From positions 40,540,831-40,604,830 of the forward strand of contig NC_087069.1 in NCBI RefSeq assembly GCF_963678635.1: 64,000 nucleotides of DNA, in the 5' to 3' direction. The translations under genes and the position numbers were made by a program. Every line of letters begins with the position of its first letter. Within the stretch, counting starts at the first letter, position 1. A model generated the notes under the pieces. It saw nothing but the letters and a program-made list of their open reading frames with translations, was not told where the DNA came from and made no database searches. This DNA comes from Symsagittifera roscoffensis. Taxonomy: Eukaryota; Xenacoelomorpha; Acoela; Convolutidae. Positions 26,901 through 39,200 of the stretch are shown one piece after another.

Positions 26901-29900
26901 CAGTATTGACATCTTTGAAATGCACATATTGACATCTTCAGTATTGACATCTTTGAAATACACATACAGCGACATTTTTTTAGTTGTTAAAGCGTTGTCG
27001 GCATGCTGGTGGTTCATAGAGTTATAAGTTTTTGATTTTGGTTTTTATGTTTCTGAAATATGTCATTTTTTGTGTTTGTTCTTGACGTGATCTTTTGTGT
27101 TACAATTTTTGTCTTCATTTTTCAGGACACTGTGTGGCTAGTTAATTCATCTTGATGTGTTCATTGTTGTTTTATTCATCAGTTCTACTGAGTTAGCGAT
27201 CATTGCGGAAGCGGATTTTCTCGGTGGTACTACTTTGTCCGAAAAAGGTATCGTTACAAATTGGTAGTTTCCACTAGCTTCTGGTCTCGGCTACTGAATT
27301 TTTCTTCAGTTTTGACAACCAAAAAAAAACAGTCACAAACTTTTTGCGTTGTTAATGTGTTAATGCGTTGTTGGTATGCTGACGGTTCATGGGAAAACTA
27401 AGTATTTGATTTTGGTTTTTATGTTTCTGAGATATGTCTTTTTTTGTGTTTGTTCTTGATGCGATCTTTTGTGGTACAAGTTTTTTTTTTCATTTTTCAG
27501 ATTACTGTGCGGCTAGTTAAGTCATCCTGATGTGTTCATTTTTGTTGCATTCATAAGTTCTACTGGGTAAGCTATCGTTGCAGAAGAGGATTTGCTCTGT
27601 GATAATTTTTTGTCCGAAAAATTTGTCACAATTTGGTAGTTTCCACTAGCTTCTGGTCTTGGCTACTGAATGTTTCTTCAGTTTTGACATCTTTGAAAAA
27701 CACAGCGACAGTTTTTGGAATGTTACTGCGTTGTGGGTTTGCTGAACGTTCTTGGGAGTACTAAGTTTTTGATTTTGGTCTTTATGTTTCTGAAATATGT
27801 CTTTTTTTGTGTTTGTTCTTGATGCGATTTTTTGTGGTACTTTTTTTTTCATTTTCCAGGACATTGTGTGGCTAGTTAAGAAGTCTTGATGAGTTCATTG
27901 TTGTTCTAATCATCAATTTCACTGGGTTAGCGATCGTTGCAGAAGCGGATTTGCGCTGTAGTGATTTTTTGTCCGAGGAAACTTGTCGTCACAAATTGGT
28001 AGTTTCCACTAGCTTCTGGTCTTGGTTACTGAATGCTTCTTCAGTTTTGACATCTTTGAAAAACACAGCGACAGTTTTTGGAATGTTACTGCGTTGTGGG
28101 TTTGCTGAACGTTCTTGGGAGTACTAAGTTTTTGATTTTGGTCTTTATGTTTCTGAAATATGTCTTTTTTTGTGTTTGTTCTTGATGCGATTTTTTGTGG
28201 TACAATTTTTTTCATTTTCCAGGACAGTGTATGGCTAGTTAAGAAGTCTTGATCAGTTCATTGTTGTTCCAATCATCAACTCTACTGGGTTAGCGATCGT
28301 TGCTGAAGCGGATTAGCGCTGTGGTGATTTTTTGTCCGAAGAAAGTTGTCATAAGTTGGTAGTTTCTACTAGCTTCTGGTCTTGGCTACTGATTGTTTCT
28401 TCAATTTTGACATCTTTGAAAACACAGCGACATTTTTTGGGTTATTAATGCGTTATGGATTGCTGAAAATTCATGAGAGTACTAATTTTTTGATTTTGCT
28501 CTTTATGTTTATGAAATACGTCTTTTTTTGTGTTTGAACTTGATGCGATCTTTTGTGGTACAAAGTTTTTCATTGTTTAGGACACTGTGTGGCTAGTTAA
28601 GTCATCTTGATGTGTTCATTATTGTTCCATTCATCAGTTCTACTTAGTTAGCGATCGTTGCAGAAGCCGATTTGCTCTGTGGTAATTTTTTATCCGAAAA
28701 AAATTGTCGTCACAAATTGGTGATTTCCTTTAGCGTCTGGTCTCGGCTACTGAAAGATTCTTCAGTTTTGACATCTTTGAAATACACAGCGACAATTTTT
28801 TTGGGTTGTTAATGCGTTGTGGGTATGCTGACTGTTCATATGACTCCTGGGTTTTGGATTTTGGTATTTATGTTTCTGAAATCTGTCTTTTTTGTGTTTG
28901 TTCTTGATGCGATCTTTTGTGGTACAAGTTTTTTCATTTTTTAGGACACTGTGTGGCTAATTAAGTCATCTTGATGTGTTCATTATTCTTCCATTCATCA
29001 GTTCTACTGGTTAGTGATCGTTGCAGTAGCGGATTTGCTCTGTGGTAATTTTTTATCCGAAAAAAGTTGTCGTCACAATTTGGTAGCTTCCACTAGCTTC
29101 TGGTCTTGGCTACTGAATGTTTTTTCAGTTTTGACATCTTTGAAATACACAGCGACAATTTTTTGGGTTGTTAATGCGTTGTGGGTATGCTGACTGTTCA
29201 TGTGACTCCTGGGTTTTGGATTTTGGTATTTATGTTTCTGAAATCTGTCTTTTTTGTGTTTGTTCTTGATGCGATCTTTTGTGGTACATTTTTTTTTCAT
29301 TTTTCAGGACAATGTGTGGCTAGTTAAGAAGTCTGATGAGTTCATTGTTGTTCCAATCATCAATTCTACTGATTTAGCGATCGTTGCAGAAGCGGATTTC
29401 CGCTGTGGTGATCTTTGTCCGAAGAAAGTTGTCGTCACAAATTGGTAGTTTCCACTGGCTTCTGGTCTCGGCTATTCAATGTTTCTTCAGTATTGACATC
29501 TTTGAAATACACAGCGAAATTTGATTGAGCTTCTAATGCGTTGTTGGTTTGCTGAAATTTCACGGGAGTACTAGGTTTTCGGTTTTGGTCTTTATGTTTC
29601 TGAAATATGTCATTTTTTGTGTTTATCCTCTATGCGATCTTTTGTGTTACAAATTTTTTCATTTTTCAGGACATTGTGTGGCTAGTTAAGCCATCTTGAT
29701 GTGTTCATTATTGTTCCATCCATCAGTTCTACTGGGTTAGCGATCGTTGCAGAAGCGGGTTTGCTCCGTGGTCATTTTTTATCCCAAAAAAAAATTGTCG
29801 TCACAAATTGGTAGTTTCCACTAGCGTCTGGTCTCGGCTACTGAATGTTTATTCAGTTTTGACATCTTTGAAATACGCAGCCCTGTTTTTTTGGTTTGTT

Positions 29901-32900
29901 AATGCGTTGTGGGTATGCTGACTATTCATTGGACGTCTGGGTTTTGGATTTTGGTATTTATGTTTCTGAAATATGTCTTTTTTGTGTTTGTTCTTGATGC
30001 CATCTTTTGTGGTACAAACTTTTTCATTTTTTAGGACACTGTGTGGCTATTTAAGTCATCTTGATGTGTTAGTTATCGTTCAATTCATCAGTTCTACTGG
30101 GTTAGCGATCGTTGCAGAAGCGGATTTGCTCTGTGGTAATTTTTTATCCGCAAAAAGTTGTCGTCACAAATTGGTAGTTTCTACAAGCTTCTGGTGTTGG
30201 CTACTGAATGTGATTTCAGTTTTGACATCTTTGAAGTACACAGCGACAATTGTTTGGGTTTTTAATGCGTTGTGGGGTTCATGGGAGTACTAGGGTTTTG
30301 ATTTTTGTCTTTAGGTTTCTGAAATATGCCTTTTTGTGTTTGTTCTTGATGCAATCTTTTGTGGTACATTTTTTTTTTCATTTTTCAGGACAATGTGTGG
30401 CTAGTTAGGAAGTCCGATGAGTTCATTGTTGTTCCAATCATCAAATCTACTGACTTAGCGATCGTTGCAGAAGCGGATTTGCGCTGTGGTGATCTTTGTC
30501 CGAAGGAAGTTGTCGTCACAAATTGGTAGTTTCCAATAGCTTCTGGTCTTGGCTACTAAATGTTTCTTCAGTATTGACATCTTTGAAATGCACATATTGA
30601 CATCTTCAGTATTGACATCTTTGAAATACACATACAGCGACATTTTTTTAGTTGTTAAAGCGTTGTCGGCATGCTGGTGGTTCATAGAGTTATAAGTTTT
30701 TGATTTTGGTTTTTATGTTTCTGAAATATGTCATTTTTTGTGTTTGTTCTTGACGTGATCTTTTGTGTTACAATTTTTGTCTTCATTTTTCAGGACACTG
30801 TGTGGCTAGTTAATTCATCTTGATGTGTTCATTGTTGTTTTATTCATCAGTTCTACTGAGTTAGCGATCATTGCGGAAGCGGATTTTCTCGGTGGTACTA
30901 CTTTGTCCGAAAAAGGTATCGTTACAAATTGGTAGTTTCCACTAGCTTCTGGTCTCGGCTACTGAATTTTTCTTCAGTTTTGACAACCAAAAAAAAACAT
31001 TCACAAATTTTTTGCGTTGTTAATGTGTTAATGCGTTGTTGGTATGCTGACGGTTCATGGGAAAACTAAGTATTTGATTTTGGTTTTTATGTTTCTGAGA
31101 TATGTCTTTTTTTTGTGTTTGTTCTTGATGCGATCTTTTGTGGTACAAGTTTTTTTTTCATTTTTCAGATTACTGTGCGGCTAGTTAAGTCATCCTGATG
31201 TGTTCATTGTTGTTGCATTCATCAGTTCTACTGGGTAAGCTATCGTTGCAGAAGAGGATTTGCTCTGTGATAATTTTTTGTCCGAAAAAATTGTCACAAT
31301 TTGGTAGTTTCCACTAGCTTCTGGTCTTGGCTACTGAATGTTTCTTCAGTTTTGACATCTTTGAAATACACAGCGACAATTTTTTTAGTTGTTAAAGCGT
31401 TGTGGGCATGCTGGTGGTTCATAGAGTAATAAGTTTTTGATTTTGGTTTTTATGTTTCTGAGATATGTCATTTTTGTGTTTATCCTTGATGCGATCTTCT
31501 GTGGTACAAATTTTTTCATTTTCCAGGACAGTGTGTGGCTGGTTAAGAAATCTTGATGAGTTCATTGTTGTTCCAATCATCAATTCTACTTGGTTAGCGA
31601 TCGTTGCAGAAGCGGATTTGCGCTGTGCTGATTTTTTGTCCGAAGAAAGTTGTCACAAATTGGTAGTTTACACTAGCTTCTGGTCTTGGCTACTGAATGC
31701 TTCTTCAGTTTTGACATCTTTGAAATGCGCAGCGCTGCTTTTTTGGTTTTCTAATGCGTTTCGGGTATGCTGACTGTTCATGGGAGTTCTGGGGTTTGGA
31801 TTTTGGTGTTTATGTTTCTGAAATATGTCTTTTTTTTGTCTTCATCCTTGATGCGATTTTTTGTGGTACAAATTTTTTCGTTTTCCAGGACAATGTGGCT
31901 AGTTAAGAAGTGTTGATGAGTTCATTGTTGTTCCAATCATCAAATCTACTGAATTAGCGATCGTTGCAGAAGCGGATTTGCGCTGTGGTGATCTTTGTCC
32001 GAAGGAAGTTGTCGTCACAAATTGGTAGTTTCCACTAGCTTCTGGTCTTGGCTACTAAATGTTTCTTCAGTATTGACATCTTTGAAATGCACATATTGAC
32101 ATCTTCAGTATTGACATCTTTGAAATACACATACAGCGACATTTTTTTAGTTGTTAAAGCGTTGTCGGCATGCTGGTGGTTCATAGAGTTATAAGTTTTT
32201 GATTTTGGTTTTTATGTTTCTGAAATATGTCATTTTTTGTGTTTGTTGTTGACGTGATCTTTTGTGTTACAATTTTTGTCTTCATTTTTCAGGACACTGT
32301 GTGGCTAGTTAATTCATCTTGATGTGTTCATTGTTGTTTTATTCATCAGTTCTACTGAGTTAGCGATCATTGCGGAAGCGGATTTTCTCGGTGGTACTAC
32401 TTTGTCCGAAAAAGGTATCGTTACAAATTGGTAGTTTCCACTAGCTTCTGGTCTCGGCTACTGAATTTTTCTTCAGTTTTGACAACCAAAAAAAACAGTC
32501 ACAAATTTTTTGCGTTGTTAATGTGTTAATGCGTTGTTGGTATGCTGACGGTTCATGGGAAAACTAAGTATTTGATTTTGGTTTTTATGTTTCTGAGATA
32601 TGCCTTTTTTTTGTGTTTGTTCTTGATGCGATCTTTTGTGGTACAAGTTTTTTTTTCATTTTTCAGATTACTGTGCGGCTAGTTAAGTCATCCTGATGTG
32701 TTCATTTTTGTTGCATTCATCAGTTCTACTGGGTAAGCTATCGTTGCAGAAGAGGATTTGCTCTGTGATAATTTTTTGTCCGAAAAATTTGTCACAATTT
32801 GGTAGTTTCCACTAGCTTCTGGTCTTGGCTACTGAATGTTTCTTCAGTTTTGACATCTTTGAAAAACACAGCGACAGTTTTTGGAATGTTACTGCGTTGT

Positions 32901-35900
32901 GGGTTTGCTGAACGTTCTTGGGAGTACTAAGTTTTTGATTTTGGTCTTTATGTTTCTGAAATATGTCTTTTTTTGTGTTTGTTCTTGATGCGATTTTTTG
33001 TGGTACATTTTTTTTCATTTTCCAGGACATTGTGTGGCTAGTTAAGAAGTCTTGATGAGTTCATTGTTGTTCTAATCATCAATTTCACTGGGTTAGCGAT
33101 CGTTGCAGAAGCGGATTTGCGCTGTAGTGATTTTTTGTCTGAAGAAACTTGTCGTCACAAATTGGTAGTTTCCACTAGCTTCTGATCTTGGTTACTTAAT
33201 GCTTCTTCAGTTTTGACATCTTTGAAAAACACAGCGACAGTTTTTGGAATGTTACTGCGTTGTGGGTTTGCTGAACGTTCTTGGGAGTACTAGGTTTTTG
33301 ATTTTGGTCTTTATGTTTCTGAAATATGTCTTTTTTTGTGTTTGTTCTTGATGCGATTTTTTGTGGTACAATTTTTTTCATTTTCCAGGACAGTGTATGG
33401 CTAGTTAAGAAGTCTTGATCAGTTCATTGTTGTTCCAATCATCAACTCTACTGGGTTAGCGATCGTTGCTGAAGCGGATTAGCGCTGTGGTGATTTTTTG
33501 TCCGAAGAAAGTTGTCATAAGTTGGTAGTTTCTACTAGCTTCTGGTCTTGGCTACTGATTGTTTCTTCAATTTTGACATCTTTGAAAAACACAGCGACAT
33601 TTTTTGGGTTATTAATGCGTTATGGATTGCTGAAAATTCATGAGAGTACTAATTTTTTGATTTTGCTCTTTATGTTTATGAAATACGTCTTTTTTTTGTG
33701 TTTGAACTTGATGCGATCTTTTGTGGTACAAAGTTTTTCATTGTTTAGGACACTGTGTGGCTAGTTAAGTCATCTTGATGTGTTCATTATTGTTCCATTC
33801 ATCAGTTCTACTTAGTTAGCGATAGTTGCAGAAGCCGATTTGCTCTGTGGTAATTTTTTATCCGAAAAAAATTGTCGTCACAAATTGGTGATTTCCTTTA
33901 GCGTCTGGTCTCGGCTACTGAAAGATTCTTCAGTTTTGACATCTTTGAAATACACAGCGACAATTTTTTTTGGGTTGTTAATGCGTTGTGGGTATGCTGA
34001 CTGTTCATGTGACTCCTGGGTTTTGGATTTTGGTATTTATGTTTCTGAAATCTGTCTTTTTTGTGTTTGTTCTTGATGCGATCTTTTGTGGTACAAGTTT
34101 TTTCATTTTTTAGGACACTGTGTGGCTAATTAAGTCATCTTGATGTGTTCATTATTCTTCCATTCATCAGTTCTACTGGTTAGTGATCGTTGCAGAAGCG
34201 GATTTGCTCTGTGGTAATTTTTTATCCGAAAAAGTTGTCGTCACAATTTGGTAGTTTCCACTAGCTTCTGGTCTTGGCTACTGAATGTTTTTTCAGTTTT
34301 GACATCTTTGAAATACACAGCGACAATTTTTTGGGTTGTTAATGCGTTGTGGGGTTCTTGGGAGTACTAGGGTTTTAATTTTGGTCTTAATGTTTCTGAA
34401 ATATGTCTTTTTTTGTGTTTGTTGTTGATGCGATCTTTTGTGGTACATTTTTTTTTCATTTTTCAGGACAATGTGTGGCTAGTTAAGAAGTCTGATGAGT
34501 TCATTGTTGTTCCAATCATCAATTCTACTGATTTAGCGATTGTTGCAGAAGCGGATTTCCGCTGTGGTGATCTTTGTCCGAAGAAAGTTGTCGTCACAAA
34601 TTGGTAGTTTCCACTGGCTTCTGGTCTCGGCTACTCAATGTTTCTTCAGTATTGACATCTTTGAAATACACAGCGAAATTTGATTGAGCTTCTAATGCGT
34701 TGTGGGTTTGCTGAAATTTCACGGGAGTACTAGGTTTTCGGTTTTGGTCTTTATGTTTCTGAAATATGTCATTTTTTGTGTTTATCCTCTATGCGATCTT
34801 TTGTGTTACAAATTTTTTCATTTTTCAGGACATTGTGTGGCTAGTTAAGCCATCTTGATGTGTTCATTATTGTTCCATCCATCAGTTCTACTGGGTTAGC
34901 GATCGTTGCAGAAGCGGGTTTGCTCCGTGGTCATTTTTTATCCCAAAAAAAAATTGTCGTCACAAATTGGTAGTTTCCACTAGCGTCTGGTCTCGGCTAC
35001 TGAATGTTTATTCAGTTTTGACATCTTTGAAAAACGCAGCCCTGTTTTTTTGGTTTGTTAATGCGTTGTGGGTATGCTGACTATTCATTGGACGTCTGGG
35101 TTTTGGATTTTGGTATTTATGTTTCTGAAATATGTCTTTTTTGTGTTTGTTCTTGATGCCATCTTTTGTGGTACAAACTTTTTCATTTTTTAGGACACTG
35201 TGTGGCTATTTAAGTCATCTTGATGTGTTAATTATCGTTCAATTCATCAGTTCTACTGGGTTAGCGATCGTTGCAGAAGCGGATTTGCTCTGTGGTAATT
35301 TTTTATCCGAAAAAAGTTGTCGTCACAATTTGGTAGTTTCCACTAGCTTCTGGTCTTGGCTACTGAATGTTTCTTCAGTTTTGACATCTTTGAAAAACAC
35401 AGCGACAGTTTTTGGAATGTTACTGCGTTGTGGGTTTGCTGAACGTTCTTGGGAGTACTAAGTTTTTGATTTTGGTCTTTATGTTTCTGAAATATGTCTT
35501 TTTTTGTGTTTGTTCTTGATGCGATTTTTTGTGGTACATTTTTTTTCATTTTCCAGGACATTGTGTGGCTAGTTAAGAAGTCTTGATGAGTTCATTGTTG
35601 TTCTAATCATCAATTTCACTGGGTTAGCGATCGTTGCAGAAGCGGATTTGCGCTGTAGTGATTTTTTGTCCGAAGAAACTTGTCGTCACAAATTGGTAGT
35701 TTCCACTAGCTTCTGATCTTGGTTACTTAATGCTTCTTCAGTTTTGACATCTTTGAAAAACACAGCGACAGTTTTTGGAATGTTACTGCGTTGTGGGTTT
35801 GCTGAACGTTCTTGGGAGTACTAGGTTTTTGATTTTGGTCTTTATGTTTCTGAAATATGTCTTTTTTTGTGTTTGTTCTTGATGCGATTTTTTGTGGTAC

Positions 35901-36190
35901 AATTTTTTTCATTTTCCAGGACAGTGTATGGCTAGTTAAGAAGTCTTGATCAGTTCATTGTTGTTCCAATCATCAACTCTACTGGGTTAGCGATCGTTGC
36001 TGAAGCGGATTAGCGCTGTGGTGATTTTTTGTCCGAAGAAAGTTGTCATAAGTTGGTAGTTTCTACTAGCTTCTGGTCTTGGCTACTGATTGTTTCTTCA
36101 ATTTTGACATCTTTGAAAAACACAGCGACATTTTTTGGGTTATTAATGCGTTATGGATTGCTGAAAATTCATGAGAGTACTAATTTTTTG

Positions 36191-36231
36191 ATTTTGCTCT
36201 TTATGTTTATGAAATACATAAAGAGCAAAAT
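36191..36231. repeat. Perfect 15-bp inverted repeat from a 16-bp templated insertion
   Basis: ATTTTGCTCTTTATG at 36191-36205 and its exact reverse complement at 36217-36231 flank an 11-base loop. The sister copy 2531 bp upstream has the left arm but not the right. Marks before this site are 2531 bp apart and marks after it 2547 bp apart, which matches a 16-bp insertion copied from the neighbouring left arm in inverted orientation. Confidence 0.92.
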
Positions 36232-39200
36232 TTGTGTTTTTTTTGTGTTTGAACTTGATGCGATCTTTTGTGGTACAAAGTTTTTCATTGTTTAGGACAC
36301 TGTGTGGCTAGTTAAGTCATCTTGATGTGTTCATTATTGTTCCATTCATCAGTTCTACTTAGTTAGCGATAGTTGCAGAAGCCGATTTGCTCTGTGGTAA
36401 TTTTTTATCCGAAAAAAATTGTCGTCACAAATTGGTGATTTCCTTTAGCGTCTGGTCTCGGCTACTGAAAGATTCTTCAGTTTTGACATCTTTGAAATAC
36501 ACAGCGACAATTTTTTTTGGGTTGTTAATGCGTTGTGGGTATGCTGACTGTTCATGTGACTCCTGGGTTTTGGATTTTGGTATTTATGTTTCTGAAATCT
36601 GTCTTTTTTGTGTTTGTTCTTGATGCGATCTTTTGTGGTACAAGTTTTTTCATTTTTTAGGACACTGTGTGGCTAATTAAGTCATCTTGATGTGTTCATT
36701 ATTCTTCCATTCATCAGTTCTACTGGTTAGTGATCGTTGCAGAAGCGGATTTGCTCTGTGGTAATTTTTTATCCGAAAAAGTTGTCGTCACAATTTGGTA
36801 GTTTCCACTAGCTTCTGGTCTTGGCTACTGAATGTTTTTTCAGTTTTGACATCTTTGAAATACACAGCGACAATTTTTTGGGTTGTTAATGCGTTGTGGG
36901 GTTCTTGGGAGTACTAGGGTTTTAATTTTGGTCTTAATGTTTCTGAAATATGTCTTTTTTTGTGTTTGTTGTTGATGCGATCTTTTGTGGTACATTTTTT
37001 TTTCATTTTTCAGGACAATGTGTGGCTAGTTAAGAAGTCTGATGAGTTCATTGTTGTTCCAATCATCAATTCTACTGATTTAGCGATCGTTGCAGAAGCG
37101 GATTTCCGCTGTGGTGATCTTTGTCCGAAGAAAGTTGTCGTCACAAATTGGTAGTTTCCACTGGCTTCTGGTCTCGGCTACTCAATGTTTCTTCAGTATT
37201 GACATCTTTGAAATACACAGCGAAATTTGATTGAGCTTCTAATGCGTTGTGGGTTTGCTGAAATTTCACGGGAGTACTAGGTTTTCGGTTTTGGTCTTTA
37301 TGTTTCTGAAATATGTCATTTTTTGTGTTTATCCTCTATGCGATCTTTTGTGTTACAAATTTTTTCATTTTTCAGGACATTGTGTGGCTAGTTAAGCCAT
37401 CTTGATGTGTTCATTATTGTTCCATCCATCAGTTCTACTGGGTTAGCGATCGTTGCAGAAGCGGGTTTGCTCCGTGGTCATTTTTTATCCCAAAAAAAAA
37501 TTGTCGTCACAAATTGGTAGTTTCCACTAGCGTCTGGTCTCGGCTACTGAATGTTTATTCAGTTTTGACATCTTTGAAATACGCAGCCCTGTTTTTTTGG
37601 TTTGTTAATGCGTTGTGGGTATGCTGACTATTCATTGGACGTCTGGGTTTTGGATTTTGGTATTTATGTTTCTGAAATATGTCTTTTTTGTGTTTGTTCT
37701 TGATGCCATCTTTTGTGGTACAAACTTTTTCATTTTTTAGGACACTGTGTGGCTATTTAAGTCATCTTGATGTGTTAATTATCGTTCAATTCATCAGTTC
37801 TACTGGGTTAGCGATCGTTGCAGAAGCGGATTTGCTCTGTGGTAATTTTTTATCCGAAAAAAGTTGTCGTCACAAATTGGTAGTTTCTAGAAGCTTCTGG
37901 TGTTGGCTACTGAATGTGATTTCAGTTTTGACATCTTTGAAGTACACAGCGACAATTGATTGGGTTTTTAATGCGTTGTGGGGTTCATGGGAGTACTAGG
38001 GTTTTGATTTTTGTCTTTAGGTTTCTGAAATATGCCTTTTTGTGTTTGTTCTTGATGCAATCTTTTGTGGTACATTTTTTTTTTCATTTTTCAGGACAAT
38101 GTGTGGCTAGTTAGGAAGTCCGATGAGTTCATTGTTGTTCCAATCATCAAATCTACTGACTTAGCGATCGTTGCAGAAGCGGATTTGCGCTGTGGTGATC
38201 TTTGTCCGAAGGAAGTTGTCGTCACAAATTGGTAGTTTCCACTAGCTTCTGGTCTTGGCTACTAAATGTTTCTTCAGTATTGACATCTTTGAAATGCACA
38301 TATTGACATCTTCAGTATTGACATCTTTGAAATATACATACAGCGACATTTTTTTAGTTGTTAAAGCGTTGTCGGCATGCTGGTGGTTCATAGAGTTATA
38401 AGTTTTTGATTTTGGTTTTTATGTTTCTGAAATATGTCATTTTTTGTGTTTGTTCTTGACGTGATCTTTTGTGTTACAATTTTTGTCTTCATTTTTCAGG
38501 ACACTGTGAGGCTAGTTAATTCATCTTGATGTGTTCATTGTTGTTTTATTCATCAGTTCTACTGAGTTAGCGATCATTGCGGAAGCGGATTTTCTCGGTG
38601 GTACTACTTTGTCCGAAAAAGGTATCGTTACAAATTGGTAGTTTCCACTAGCTTCTGGTCTCGGCTACTGAATTTTTCTTCAGTTTTGACAACCAAAAAA
38701 AAACAGTCACAAATTTTTTGCGTTGTTAATGTGTTAATGCGTTGTTGGTATGCTGACGGTTCATGGGAAAACTAAGTATTTGATTTTGGTTTTATGTTTC
38801 TGAGATATGTCTTTTTTTTGTGTTTGTTCTTGATGCGATCTTTTGTGGTACAAGTTTTTTTTTCATTTTTCAGATTACTGTGCGGCTAGTTAAGTCATCC
38901 TGATGTGTTCATTGTTGTTGCATTCATCAGTTCTACTGGGTAAGCTATCGTTGCAGAAGAGGATTTGCTCTGTGATAATTTTTTGTCCGAAAAATTTGTC
39001 ACAATTTGGTAGTTTCCACTAGCTTCTGGTCTTGGCTACTGAATGTTTCTTCAGTTTTGACATCTTTGAAATACACAGCGACAATTTTTTTAGTTGTTAA
39101 AGCGTTGTGGGCATGCTGGTGGTTCATAGAGTAATAAGTTTTTGATTTTGGTTTTTATGTTTCTGAGATATGTCATTTTTGTGTTTATCCTTGATGCGAT

